Shown: piece after piece, positions 24,977 through 34,014 of the stretch | Position numbering within the stretch: position 1 is the stretch's first letter | Layout: every line of letters starts with the position of its first letter | NCBI GenBank assembly: GCA_947490145.1 | Contig: CANLGD010000023.1 | Coordinates: 1-35,866 of the forward strand | Source: Flavobacteriia bacterium | GTDB lineage: Bacteria > Bacteroidota > Bacteroidia > Flavobacteriales_D > Crocinitomicaceae | Direction: 5' to 3' | Length of the DNA: 35,866 nt | Translations under genes and position numbers: made by a program | Notes under the pieces: model-generated | Databases searched by the model: none | What the model was told of the DNA's origin: nothing | The model's input: the letters and a program-made list of their open reading frames with translations, nothing else

Positions 24977-27115
24977 TTATTCTAATGTTAATTCTATCAA
25001 ACCACCCCTAAAAATTAATGATCCTGCTGGAACGGTTTGTTTTACAACTTTCCCAAAGCCATTAATTCGAGCATTCATCCCTGTGTTTTCAATCAAATAA
25101 ACAGCATCTTTTGCCGACATTCCAAGCACATTTGGAACGGTGTTTTTCCCCACGTATCTTTTTGAAAATTCAATGAGTTGATCATTTGCCTTTGTTGATA
25201 CCCACTCTTCATTTGAGGCATCTGAAATTGGATTTTGAATGTATTTTACTCCTAAATATTTTAAGATTCTTTGAAGATCATAACGGTTTCCGTCTTTTGA
25301 ATACGGGGCCGTAAAAATCCGTTTATTGTTTTCGTTTATTGCTTTATGATATTTTAAACTAGTTGCGTATACCTTATTTGCAATTGCTGAAAACACAGTA
25401 CCAGAAACTGTTGCACCATAAATGTTTTCTCCAGATGCAGAAATAGAAACGATACAAGAATACATCGGGTCTTTAACTGGGAAATAACCTACAAAAGAAG
25501 CTAAATATTTTTTTTCACCTTTTGCACCATATTGATTATTGTCATTTAAAATTTCTGCTGTTCCCGTTTTTCCTGCTATGTCAAAATAAGATGAAGTCAA
25601 TCTTTTTCCAGTTCCCGTTTTCATTACTCCTTCTAAACAAGATTGCAAAATTCCTAAAGTTTTGTCTGAACAAATTTTTTGTTTTAAAACAATAGGCTTA
25701 AAATATTTTACAACTTCTGAACCACGAATAATTTCTTGCACAAATTGCGGTTTCACCATTTTTCCATTGTTAGCAACAGCATTGTAAAAAGCCAAAGTTT
25801 GCATGGGAGTTTGTTGAACCTCATAACCAACAGACATCCATGGCAAAGAAATTCCTGACCAATTTGCTGAACCTGGAGAATATAAAGTTGGAGTTGGTTC
25901 TCCTACTAAATCTAAGCCTAAAGGTTCACCCAAACCAAACGATTTTAAGCGATCAACAAAGGTTGTTGGTTCGTTTTTATAAGCATTGTAAATAACACGA
26001 GAAATTACGTTTGAAGAAAGTTCAAATGCTCGTTTTATTGTTACTCTGCCATAATAATTATTGTGTGCCTCGTTTAAGGTATTTTTTCCAAAATAGGTAT
26101 ATTTTGTTGCTGTTTCAACCGTATCATCCATGTTGATTTTTTTGTCCTCCAAAGCTGCCATCAAAGATGCCAATTTGAATGTCGAACCTGGAACCTCTTT
26201 TGTTCCAATAGCTTGGTTGTACAATTCGTAATATTCGCCATCATTTGCCAAAGTCAAATTAACAATTGCTTTCACATAACCCGTTTTTACATCCATTACG
26301 ATGACTGAACCACTTTTTGCTCCTTGACTTTTTAACTGCTGCATTAATTCTGAATGGGCAACTTCTTGAATTCCCTTGTCAATTGTAGTAACAACATTTG
26401 CTCCTTCAACAGCATCTTTTACGATTTGTCCCGTTTTTTTCCAACCGGTTGAAATTTTCTGCTCGATTTCTAATCCTGGTTCACCAACTAAATATTCGTG
26501 AAAAGCACCTTCAATTCCGACTCTTAGTTCTTCATTCTTTGTTTTCTTGTAATATCCTAAGGTTCTTTTCAATAATTCTCCGTGCGGACGTTTACGGATA
26601 ATTGTTTCTTCTAAATCAATTAATCCTCCTTTATTTCTGCCCAAATTAAAAATTGGAAATGTACGTAATAGGTTACGCTCATAATTTGTTGCTTTTCTTT
26701 TAATCAATAAATAACGTTGTCCTCTTTCTCTGCCACGACGAATATGTGTTTCATATTCATGAGCAGACATTTCTGGAAAAAGCCCACTTAATTTTTGACT
26801 CAGCTCCATAATATTGTCATCAAAATCTTGTTGTTTACAAACAGTTGGATCCATGTGAATTTCAAAAAATGAAACAGAAGTAATTAAGGGCGTATGATTT
26901 ATATCCAAAACTTCTCCCCTACGCGGAATTCGTTTTACAGAACGGGTTGGTATTTTTTCATCACTTTCTCCTCCAATTAAAACAGATTTTACACCATCAG
27001 TTTGAATAGAAAATGTTTTACCAATGACGATACACATAACGATGACAAACCCGAAATAAATCAGGTAAACCCTCCATAATATGTCTTTTTTTTCTTTCAT
27101 CGGTTTTTTGGACAA
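24977..27115 (-). CDS. ftsI: Class B penicillin-binding protein FtsI/PBP3 with PASTA tail
   Basis: Septal transpeptidase that cross-links glycan made by FtsW. A short cytoplasmic tail, one membrane helix (about 14-32), the pedestal domain (RRGEVLDIN near 65-73 is the class B motif R-G-x-[IL]-x-D), and the transpeptidase domain with S311-T-F-K314, S367-S-N369 and K516-T-G-T. A single PASTA domain ends the protein (about 652-712, VPNVLGMSAKDAVYLIENTG). The PASTA-tailed, SpoVD-like form is normal in Bacteroidota dcw clusters. Length 712. Confidence 0.95.
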   Translation of the reverse strand: MSKKPMKEKKDILWRVYLIYFGFVIVMCIVIGKTFSIQTDGVKSVLIGGESDEKIPTRSVKRIPRRGEVLDINHTPLITSVSFFEIHMDPTVCKQQDFDDNIMELSQKLSGLFPEMSAHEYETHIRRGRERGQRYLLIKRKATNYERNLLRTFPIFNLGRNKGGLIDLEETIIRKRPHGELLKRTLGYYKKTKNEELRVGIEGAFHEYLVGEPGLEIEQKISTGWKKTGQIVKDAVEGANVVTTIDKGIQEVAHSELMQQLKSQGAKSGSVIVMDVKTGYVKAIVNLTLANDGEYYELYNQAIGTKEVPGSTFKLASLMAALEDKKINMDDTVETATKYTYFGKNTLNEAHNNYYGRVTIKRAFELSSNVISRVIYNAYKNEPTTFVDRLKSFGLGEPLGLDLVGEPTPTLYSPGSANWSGISLPWMSVGYEVQQTPMQTLAFYNAVANNGKMVKPQFVQEIIRGSEVVKYFKPIVLKQKICSDKTLGILQSCLEGVMKTGTGKRLTSSYFDIAGKTGTAEILNDNNQYGAKGEKKYLASFVGYFPVKDPMYSCIVSISASGENIYGATVSGTVFSAIANKVYATSLKYHKAINENNKRIFTAPYSKDGNRYDLQRILKYLGVKYIQNPISDASNEEWVSTKANDQLIEFSKRYVGKNTVPNVLGMSAKDAVYLIENTGMNARINGFGKVVKQTVPAGSLIFRGGLIELTLE

Positions 27116-27125
27116 AATGTACTAA

Positions 27126-27263
27126 AAGATTCAGAAGTCAAGACTTTGTGTGTCTTCAAATTTGAATTTTTAGTCTTTTTATTTAAAATTTTGTTTTGTT
27201 CATTTTATCTTTTTACTTCTATTTTTCTTCCTACTAAAAATTAAGTCTTGACTTCTGACTCTT
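27126..27263. repeat. Long inverted repeat between ftsL and ftsI
   Basis: The arms at 27126-27146 and 27243-27263 are complementary in 20 of 21 positions (core TCAGAAGTCAAGACTT and its reverse complement), separated by 96 bp of T-rich sequence. The gap of 170 bp is the longest within the otherwise tight first part of the operon. The element could form a large stem in the mRNA or be a small insertion-type repeat. Confidence 0.75.
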
Positions 27264-27285
27264 ATAGTCTTTTATCCTAAGTCTT

Positions 27286-27702
27286 TCAGTCTTCCGTCTG
27301 CTTCACCCTAATAACCTTCGCTGGCTTTGTTGTTTCTTTCAATCCTCTTGGTTCTAATTTTCTAACCAATTCAAATCTTTTTGTTTTTTCTTCCAATTTT
27401 GCTTTCGATTCAACATATTCGGCGGTAGTAGCGTCTAATCTTTTTAGTGAAGTGTCAATGTCTTTTGTTAATTGTTTACCGTAATATCCTTTTGCAACAA
27501 GTAAAATCAATAATAAAATGCAAAAGAAAACAAAACCTAAATTGTTTAAAACCAAATCTCTGGTTAAAATATCTCCGTTTAAGATTTGAACAAAAACACT
27601 TGCTTTCCCTCGAGGCCTTGATTCCTTTTTAGGCTTCTGCTTTTTTGCTTTTTGTTCTTCTTGCGCAGCTAATTCCTCTTTATCGATGTATTGATTATCC
27701 AT
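27286..27702 (-). CDS. ftsL: FtsL-like division protein
   Basis: 138 residues: a basic cytoplasmic N-terminus (KKQKPKKESRPRGK), one membrane helix (about 57-70, FVFFCILLLILLVA), then a periplasmic coiled coil (about 72-115, LTKDIDTSLKRLDATTAEYVESKAKLEEK). This matches the FtsL topology but is long at the N-terminus, as in other Bacteroidota. It overlaps the end of rsmH by 8 bp and precedes ftsI, the classical ftsL position. FtsL bridges FtsQ/FtsB and FtsW/FtsI. Sequence identity in the family is low, so position carries weight. Confidence 0.85.
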   Translation of the reverse strand: MDNQYIDKEELAAQEEQKAKKQKPKKESRPRGKASVFVQILNGDILTRDLVLNNLGFVFFCILLLILLVAKGYYGKQLTKDIDTSLKRLDATTAEYVESKAKLEEKTKRFELVRKLEPRGLKETTKPAKVIRVKQTED

Positions 27703-28615
27703 TTGATTTTTCGGCTACCCTTAATTTTGCACTTCTTGCTCTTGAATTCAATTCAATTTCTTCCTCGCTTGGCGAAATTGGTTTTCTATATATTTCTGTA
27801 AACGGTTTTAAAACATTTCCAAAAAAATCTTTTTCTATACTTCCGTCTAAATTTCCTTTTTTCATGAAGTTTTTTACCAATCGATCTTCTAAAGAATGGT
27901 AAGACATCACGACTAATCTTCCTCCAGGCTTCAAAACGTCTGCTGTTTGCAACAAGAATTTTTCAAGCACATCAATTTCTTGATTTACTTCCATTCTGAT
28001 TGCTTGAAAAATTTGCGCGTAATATTTATGTTCTTTAAATTTTGGTGCAATCGTTTCAAGAATTGCGATTAAATCTCCGGTTGTATTGATTTTACGTTTG
28101 ATTCTAGCTCTACAAATTGTACCAGCAATTTTCCCTGGGAAATCAAGTTCACCGTATTTTCTCAAAATTTTGATTAATTCATTTTCGGTATACGTATTCA
28201 CGACAACCTTGGCAGTTAATTCTCCATGTTGATTCATACGCATATCCAATTCATCATCTGTGCGAATTGAAAAACCGCGTGCACCAGCATCAAATTGATG
28301 AGAAGAAACTCCTAAATCGGCTAAAATTCCATCAACTTGAGGAATACCTAAAACACGTAAATGATTTTTTAAAAAAGAGAAATTTGATGCTACAAAAGTA
28401 AAATTTGGCGCATCCCAAGAATTTTTTTGTGCGTCAGGATCTTGGTCAAAAACAATTAATTTTCCCTCAGGATTTAATTTTTTGAACAGTTCACGTGAAT
28501 GACCACCGCCACCAAATGTTACGTCAACATAAACACCTGAAGGATTAATTTTTAATCCGTCCAAACAAGCGTTTAGCATTACTGGTATGTGATATATATC
28601 GTTATTCGTCGTCAT
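27695..28615 (-). CDS. rsmH: 16S rRNA (cytosine(1402)-N4)-methyltransferase RsmH
   Basis: Also called MraW; methylates C1402 in the ribosomal P site using SAM. It begins YHIPVMLNACLDGL, followed by the SAM loop YVDVTFGGGGHSREL and DGILADLGVSSHQFD, RGFSIRTDDELDMRMN, AQIFQAIRMEVNQEID and YHSLEDRLVKNFM, all classical RsmH blocks. The start MTTNND (28615) is chosen; the frame allows four more codons (28627). Either way it overlaps the mraZ end, by 14 or 26 bp. Confidence 0.96.
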   Translation of the reverse strand: MTTNNDIYHIPVMLNACLDGLKINPSGVYVDVTFGGGGHSRELFKKLNPEGKLIVFDQDPDAQKNSWDAPNFTFVASNFSFLKNHLRVLGIPQVDGILADLGVSSHQFDAGARGFSIRTDDELDMRMNQHGELTAKVVVNTYTENELIKILRKYGELDFPGKIAGTICRARIKRKINTTGDLIAILETIAPKFKEHKYYAQIFQAIRMEVNQEIDVLEKFLLQTADVLKPGGRLVVMSYHSLEDRLVKNFMKKGNLDGSIEKDFFGNVLKPFTEIYRKPISPSEEEIELNSRARSAKLRVAEKSNG

Positions 28616-29063
28616 TTCCCAAATCACCCATTACTTGATTTGCCAAATCAGCAAATCCAGTTATGTTTTCCTCAATCAAATTGAAGTATTTGGTTTTGTC
28701 CCAGATTTCTATGCGATCATTGAATGCTGTAAGCATCAAGTCTTTGTCTAAACCAACTCGTTCCATTAAGGTAACTGGAATCAAAATTCTTCCCGCTGAA
28801 TCCAAAGAAATTGCTTTCGCTCCTTGATGGAATAAACGGTAAAACATTCGATTTTCTGGTTTAAACAAGTTTAGTTTTGAAAGTTTAGCACTTAATTTTT
28901 CCCATTCATTCATTGGGAAAAGTGTCAAGCAATCTTCAAAACCTTTGTTTAACATAAAATTTTCTAGGGCAGCAGGAGAAATCTGTTTCCTCAAACCTGA
29001 TGGAAACATGAAGCGACCTTTATTGTCCAATCGTACTTCGTATTCACCTACTAAACCTGCCAT
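28602..29063 (-). CDS. mraZ: Transcriptional regulator MraZ
   Basis: 153 residues with two AbrB-like domains: GEYEVRLDNKGRFMFPSGLRKQI (about 6-28) and AKAISLDSAGRILIPVTLMERVGL (about 82-105), each with the family DxxGR motif. MraZ forms a ring that binds repeated GTGG-type boxes in front of its own gene and controls the dcw operon, of which it is first here. Matching boxes are present just upstream (29098-29112, 29215-29229). Confidence 0.96.
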   Translation of the reverse strand: MAGLVGEYEVRLDNKGRFMFPSGLRKQISPAALENFMLNKGFEDCLTLFPMNEWEKLSAKLSKLNLFKPENRMFYRLFHQGAKAISLDSAGRILIPVTLMERVGLDKDLMLTAFNDRIEIWDKTKYFNLIEENITGFADLANQVMGDLGNDDE

Positions 29064-29097
29064 AACTGTAATAATGGGTAAAATTAAGAGAAATTAT

Positions 29098-29250
29098 CCA
29101 CTTTTTACCACTGAATAACACAATGTTGATAAGTTCTAACGTAAAGAATGTAAAAAAGGTTTCACTTTTATTTATAAAGTACTGATTTTATTATAATTTA
29201 ATAAAAAATTACTTAGTGGTAAAAAGTGGTAATAATATGTTAAATTGTGG
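29098..29250. promoter_or_regulatory. Inverted MraZ-box-like elements upstream of the dcw operon
   Basis: AGTGGTAAAAAGTGG occurs on the minus strand at 29098-29112 and on the plus strand at 29215-29229, a perfect 15-bp inverted pair 102 bp apart. A further GTGG lies at 29247-29250, 21 bp after the last one. Within each element the two GTGG sequences are 10 bp apart, one helical turn, as in known MraZ operators. The rest of 29064-29426 is non-coding and AT-rich. A weak -7 candidate for mraZ (TACGTTAG on the minus strand, 29137-29144) lies between the two elements. Confidence 0.65.
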
Positions 29251-29426
29251 AAAACTTGTCTCCTGTGTTCATAAGTTTGAAATAAATTTGTAGGTGTCAA
29301 TATAAATTTATAATTTTAGCCATAGAATCGGAATTTTATAAAGAGCTCAAATTCAGATTTATATTTTAAGCTGCATCTAAAAAATTGGCATGTTTGTTGT
29401 TGACTTAAAATTAAAAACCATTTATC

Positions 29427-30704
29427 ATGAAAAATATAAGATACTCTATTTTCGCTTTTACTGGAATAATGATTTTCCTGATTAATTCTTGTATAAAGAC
29501 GAAAGGTGAAATTTCAATGACTTATAATAAGGCAACTGCAGTTTATGGAAATTTGGACTCGCTTCGAACGTTACCATTGTTAATTGAAAAACAAAATTTA
29601 GTTAATCCAAAAAGTTTTTATATCGGAAATAACTTTGTACTTGTTAGTGAATTAAACAAAGGAATTCATATTTACGACAATACGGATATGCAAAATCCTC
29701 AAAGACTATCATTTATTCAGCTTCCATTTTTAAGAGAGTTTTATGTGAAAGATAATTTTTTATATATAGCGAACGTTTATGATGTTGTAAAAATTGACAT
29801 TACAAATGTGTACAATCCTCAATTTGTAAGTAGAGCAAAAAATGTTTTTTGGACGCCGCTAGAAAATGATAAAGGAGAACAATTATTAGGTTTTGAGTAT
29901 GCAACAGGAACTGACAAGTTTGAAATTAATAGTATTGAAGCACAAGAAATCAAAAAAGAGGGTAGACTGCACCTAGACTATTTAAAAAATGTAATTCCTG
30001 CAAGTACAATTCCATCAACTTTCACAGGTGGAAATAGTAATTCTAAAAGTACACTTAGCAGAATTGCTGTTGAATTTGATCATATTTATGTGATTGAAGA
30101 CAATGTAATGCACGTAATTTCTAATTCTTCACAATTAGATTATGTAAAAAAAATAAAGTTAGAACGAAATACAGAAACAATTTACGGAGAAGACAACAAA
30201 TTGTTTTTGGGATCTGTAACATCAATGACTATTTATAATGCAGCTAATCCTGGTTCTCCAACTAAGATTTCATCTGTAAATCACACAGAATATTGTGATC
30301 CAGTTTTACCTCGCGGTGATGTGGCTTATTATACCTTGCGTTCAACTGAAAATGAAGGTTGTAACGGAAAAGGGGAAAATACACTTAATTTGGTCGATAT
30401 ATCCAATATTAATGCCCCAAAAGAATTAAAAAGTATAGATTTAGAAAGTCCTTACGGATTGTGTTTTGCGAATAATTATCTTTTTGTAGGACAAGGTGCA
30501 AATGGTTTAACAATTTATGACGCAAACAATCATTTTAAATTAGTGGAAGAAACAAAAATTTCAAATGTTGTTGCTTATGATATCATGTTTCATCCAAATA
30601 ATCCAAATATCATTGTTTTAACAAATAGCAATGGTATTGAAGAATTTCAAATTGATTGGAATAACATGACTTTAAGTCCAATTGGAAAATTATCTTATTA
30701 CTAG
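29427..30704 (+). CDS. LVIVD-repeat-like beta-propeller lipoprotein
   Basis: The lipoprotein signal peptide ends LINSC (Cys at 22), so the protein is lipid-anchored, probably in the outer membrane. The mature part consists of repeated units of the type V-L-V-S-E-x-N-K-G-I-H-I-Y-D-N-T-D-x-x-N-P (also YIANVYDVVKIDITNVYNPQ, LFLGSVTSMTIYNAANPGSP, LFVGQGANGLTIYDANN), the pattern of LVIVD repeats that build a beta-propeller. Such proteins are common in Bacteroidota; their function is mostly unknown, with binding or scaffolding suspected. It is followed 29 bp later by an outer-membrane barrel gene, suggesting a pair. Confidence 0.85.
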   Translation: MKNIRYSIFAFTGIMIFLINSCIKTKGEISMTYNKATAVYGNLDSLRTLPLLIEKQNLVNPKSFYIGNNFVLVSELNKGIHIYDNTDMQNPQRLSFIQLPFLREFYVKDNFLYIANVYDVVKIDITNVYNPQFVSRAKNVFWTPLENDKGEQLLGFEYATGTDKFEINSIEAQEIKKEGRLHLDYLKNVIPASTIPSTFTGGNSNSKSTLSRIAVEFDHIYVIEDNVMHVISNSSQLDYVKKIKLERNTETIYGEDNKLFLGSVTSMTIYNAANPGSPTKISSVNHTEYCDPVLPRGDVAYYTLRSTENEGCNGKGENTLNLVDISNINAPKELKSIDLESPYGLCFANNYLFVGQGANGLTIYDANNHFKLVEETKISNVVAYDIMFHPNNPNIIVLTNSNGIEEFQIDWNNMTLSPIGKLSYY

Positions 30705-30733
30705 TTTTTCTTCTAGTTGCCTAAAAAAATTTA

Positions 30734-31348
30734 ATGAAAACAGTTCTTAAGATTTTCTTTTTAATTACGTTATTATTTGCAAAACATTCTCTTGCATTTG
30801 ACAATCTTCCCAGAACAAAAAACTCCCTTGGAAATCCTCTGAGGAGAGAATATTTAGATAATAAATTTCATTTTACAGTTTCACAAGGATTTGGAATTAG
30901 AAATACGACAACTGATTTTGGGGCACGCTATCAATTTAGACAACTTTTTTCAGTTGGAATATTAAACGGATTTCATAGAAATAAAGTAAATTTTTATTCA
31001 AATTCTGATAAACATAAATTAAAATTATGGTCTTATCCAATTTATGTTACGGGAGATTTTTATTTGTTTGGAACGGATCAAAAAGCAGTTTATATTTACG
31101 GTAGATATGGTCGTTCATTTGGAATAAATAACAAGAATAACGACCCTGATAAAAATTTTCAAGCTGTCATGGCTGAAGGTGGTATTGGCTACGAACTTTT
31201 AGATGGTAGCAGAGATAAAAGTGTTTTCTTTGAATTAGGTCAATATTACACAAATTCTAAAGGAACTTTTTATTCAACTTATGATTCGATAATTGACTAT
31301 ACCTTTAAAATTTACTCTGTGGTATTTAGATTTGGATTAAAAATTTAG
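30734..31348 (+). CDS. Small outer-membrane beta-barrel protein
   Basis: 204 residues with a signal peptide (about 1-21, KHSLAF). Alternating polar and aromatic strands follow (FHFTVSQGFGIR, TTDFGARYQFRQLFSVGILNGF, LWSYPIYVTGDFYLF, AVYIYGRYGRSFG, FFELGQYYTNSKG), and the chain ends in the strand SVVFRFGLKI. This is the look of an 8-stranded barrel. It lies behind the lipoprotein gene on the same strand. No specific family is recognised. Confidence 0.75.
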   Translation: MKTVLKIFFLITLLFAKHSLAFDNLPRTKNSLGNPLRREYLDNKFHFTVSQGFGIRNTTTDFGARYQFRQLFSVGILNGFHRNKVNFYSNSDKHKLKLWSYPIYVTGDFYLFGTDQKAVYIYGRYGRSFGINNKNNDPDKNFQAVMAEGGIGYELLDGSRDKSVFFELGQYYTNSKGTFYSTYDSIIDYTFKIYSVVFRFGLKI

Positions 31349-31362
31349 GCTAATTGAAACTT

Positions 31363-32052
31363 TCATTTCTTCTTAAAAACTGAATCAGCAATTCCATTAT
31401 TAACCTTATAATTTGTTAATTTAATTTCGATTTTACCCTTATTTGATTTTTTCTCTTTACTTTTTTTCTTATTGGTATTAATATCTGCAGCAATTACTTT
31501 AGGTATTTTAAATTTTTTCATGTCGATTTCAAATTTCATCAAATCTGGTAAAGCAAATTCAATTTGATCTCCATAAAAATATTCAGTTGAAATTGTGCCG
31601 TTAGATTTGGAAGTAATAACCGATTTTGTGATTACTAATCTCTTTTCATCGAGCCAAATTTTACCTAAAACAACATCTCCTGTATCGCTTAGTGGAATGA
31701 TATTTATCAAACTTATTTTGGAATTATTCACTTCTTCGCTTGATTGCAGAATTGCTGTATAACTTGAAGTGTCCGAAATTAATTTACTAATTTGCACGAA
31801 TCCTTGTTTTGGAACAATGGCGATGCTTTTGGAATCAACCTTGAATTTGTCTTTCTTCTTGTAATAAATTTTTGCTTTTATTGGTAACATTTTTATAAAT
31901 GGAATATCCGCTTTTACACTGATATCAACCGAATAGTCTTTTACTTTGTTGACTTTTTTGAAAACTGAATTTAACAAAGAATTAGCCGATTGCGAAAATA
32001 AACTTGACGAAATTAGAATAAAAAATACGAAAACTATTTTGTTGAATTTCAT
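31363..32052 (-). CDS. LolA-like periplasmic protein
   Basis: 229 residues with a signal peptide (about 1-20, SSLFSQSA). The following SLLNSVFKKVNKVKDYSVDISVKADIP and the YYKKKDKFKVDSK strand fit the LolA/LolB half-barrel fold that binds lipid acyl chains. The C-terminal part contains a lysine-rich stretch (NTNKKKSKEKKSNKGK) before a last strand. It sits 5 bp behind an ABC exporter pair, so it may receive or hand over the exported hydrophobic substrate. Fold assignment is by pattern and position only. Confidence 0.6.
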   Translation of the reverse strand: MKFNKIVFVFFILISSSLFSQSANSLLNSVFKKVNKVKDYSVDISVKADIPFIKMLPIKAKIYYKKKDKFKVDSKSIAIVPKQGFVQISKLISDTSSYTAILQSSEEVNNSKISLINIIPLSDTGDVVLGKIWLDEKRLVITKSVITSKSNGTISTEYFYGDQIEFALPDLMKFEIDMKKFKIPKVIAADINTNKKKSKEKKSNKGKIEIKLTNYKVNNGIADSVFKKK

Positions 32053-32057
32053 AATAA

Positions 32058-32900
32058 TTAAGATAAAATGTCTTTTTTATTGAATTTATATAAAGCAATT
32101 CCCAATAAAAAAACAATGTGTGAAATTAAAATTATAATTGAATTTATAACTTCATCTTTGGATACTGGATCATCAAAAAAGTAACGCCAAGCAGCCATGT
32201 GCGTTGTAAATAAATAAGGTTTTATCGAATCAAAAACAGGAACATCTAGCGAACCAATAATTGTAAATAAAATAATTATCCCCATCGTGGCTACTATTGG
32301 ACCAATCGAATTTTCTGAAAAACAAGAGAAAGTTAAGGACAAAGTTGCCACAGTTACTAAGGATAAAAAAGCCAGTGAAAATCCTAGAATAAACCTCCAA
32401 GTAATGTCTCCATCCTGAAAAATTGCCAAGCCATCAAAATTTAAAACAATTAAGTCTCCCGACCCAAATATGAAATAACTAACAACCAATGCTAAAAACG
32501 CAATCCACAAAACAAGAAAAAAAGTATACATGACGCTTGCCAAAAATTTAGACATCAAGACGCTACTGCGTGAAATAGGTTTTGTTAAAAGCAAACGAAT
32601 TGTTCCCATTGCGGATTCTCCAGACACTAAATCTCCAGTAACAAAAGCAACCAAAAGCGGCACATGAATAATGAGCATTTGAATAATAAGAAAAGCAATT
32701 AAATTTCCATTTAAAATATTCCCTTCGAAAGACAAAGAATCATCGAATTGCCCCGTAATTATTTCAATATATAAGGAACCATCTAGTTTCATTGCCATCA
32801 AAATCAACAGAATAATTATGGAAATTCCTCCGACACCCAAATAAGATCTCGGTTTGAAAGAAATTTTTATCAATTCGTTATAGGTACTTTTCCAAAACAT
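32058..32900 (-). CDS. ABC-2 type transporter permease
   Basis: 280 residues with about six membrane helices (LGVGGISIIILLILM, LIAFLIIQMLIIHVPLLVAFV, YTFFLVLWIAFLALVV, FILGFSLAFLSLVTVATLSL, IVATMGIIILFTIIG, and a last helix near the C-terminus). The block GDLVSGESAMGTIRLLLTKPISRSSVLMSKF is the characteristic cytoplasmic motif of the NosY/ABC-2 family. It overlaps the ATPase gene by one base (32900), so the two are coupled and form one exporter. Substrate unknown. Confidence 0.9.
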   Translation of the reverse strand: MFWKSTYNELIKISFKPRSYLGVGGISIIILLILMAMKLDGSLYIEIITGQFDDSLSFEGNILNGNLIAFLIIQMLIIHVPLLVAFVTGDLVSGESAMGTIRLLLTKPISRSSVLMSKFLASVMYTFFLVLWIAFLALVVSYFIFGSGDLIVLNFDGLAIFQDGDITWRFILGFSLAFLSLVTVATLSLTFSCFSENSIGPIVATMGIIILFTIIGSLDVPVFDSIKPYLFTTHMAAWRYFFDDPVSKDEVINSIIILISHIVFLLGIALYKFNKKDILS

Positions 32901-33817
32901 CAGTTCGTAATTAATTTTAAAAAATAATCTTCCAATTTTCGTTTCTTTTCTATCGAAACAACATTTACATCATGTAAGCAAAGTAATTTATTGATAATCG
33001 GAACACTTTTTTCTGAAGTATGCAACAACAAATTAAAACCTTCTATTGTATTTGAATCGGTCCATAAATTATTTGCTTCCAATAATTTTTTGGCTTCTGG
33101 AACTTTATCAACTGTAAATGAAACGATTAATTCCTGACTGTTTAGTAATTCTGAAACATTTCCTTCCACAACTGTTTTTCCTTTATTGATGATTATCATG
33201 CGATTGGCAATCAATTCAATTTCTGACAAAATATGTGATGATAAAATAACCGTTTTATTTCGTTCGGTTTTAAGTTGAAGAATTAAATTACGAATGTCAA
33301 TAATCCCCTGCGGATCTAAACCTGTTGTTGGTTCATCTAAAATTATCAATTCTGGGTCGTGGAGTAAAGTTTGAGCAATTCCAAGTCTTTGCTTCATTCC
33401 ATGAGAAAAACCGGTGACTTTATCTCTTTCTCTGCCTTTTAAACCAACAAATTCAATGATTTCATGCACTTGTTTTTTACTCACGTTTGCTCCAGAAATT
33501 CGAGCGAATATTTCGAGATTTTTTTCAGCAGATAAGTATTTATAGAAGTCTGGCTTTTCTACAATACTGCCAATTTTTGACAGAATAAAATTTCTATTTT
33601 TATCTAAACTTTTTCCAAACAAATGAATGGACCCGCTACTAGGATTAATCAAGGATAAAATCGTTCTTATGGTTGTACTTTTTCCAGCTCCATTTGGACC
33701 TAAAAAGCCAAAAATATCACCTTCATAAACATCAAAACTAACATTTTCAACAGCACAAAATTTACCGTAATATTTTACTAATTTTTTTACTTCAACGATT
33801 TTTTGGTGCTCTTCCAT
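32900..33817 (-). CDS. ABC transporter ATP-binding protein
   Basis: Walker A GPNGAGKST, Q-loop region, signature GFSHGMKQRLGIAQTLLHD, Walker B ELIILDEPTTGLDPQG, and the switch histidine in VILSSHILSEIEL. The C-terminal ~80 residues form the regulatory tail seen in ABC-2 (CcmA/NatA-like) ATPases. The start MEEHQKIVEVKKL (33817) is chosen because a promoter box at 33842-33849 would put the transcript start close to 33835; the frame extends nine codons more, to 33844. Confidence 0.92.
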   Translation of the reverse strand: MEEHQKIVEVKKLVKYYGKFCAVENVSFDVYEGDIFGFLGPNGAGKSTTIRTILSLINPSSGSIHLFGKSLDKNRNFILSKIGSIVEKPDFYKYLSAEKNLEIFARISGANVSKKQVHEIIEFVGLKGRERDKVTGFSHGMKQRLGIAQTLLHDPELIILDEPTTGLDPQGIIDIRNLILQLKTERNKTVILSSHILSEIELIANRMIIINKGKTVVEGNVSELLNSQELIVSFTVDKVPEAKKLLEANNLWTDSNTIEGFNLLLHTSEKSVPIINKLLCLHDVNVVSIEKKRKLEDYFLKLITN

Positions 33818-33841
33818 CTTTCTTGCTTTCAGAATTAAAAA

Positions 33842-33849
33842 CAAAACTA
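33842..33849 (-). promoter_or_regulatory. -7 promoter box of the ABC operon
   Basis: TAGTTTTG read on the minus strand fits TAnnTTTG exactly. No good -33 TTTG is seen at the usual distance. It favours the ATPase start at 33817 over 33844. Confidence 0.4.
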
Positions 33850-34014
33850 GACATTTAATGTTTAGAATTAATTTTAAAAGTTTTAATTAAACATAAACTT
33901 AACTATTTACGTTCTTTTATTTCTAGAATTTAATAAGTAAATTTGTTTCTACTTGAAATAAATCACTATATTTAACGCAAATATCAACAAATAATTGCGG
34001 TTAAAAATACAAAT

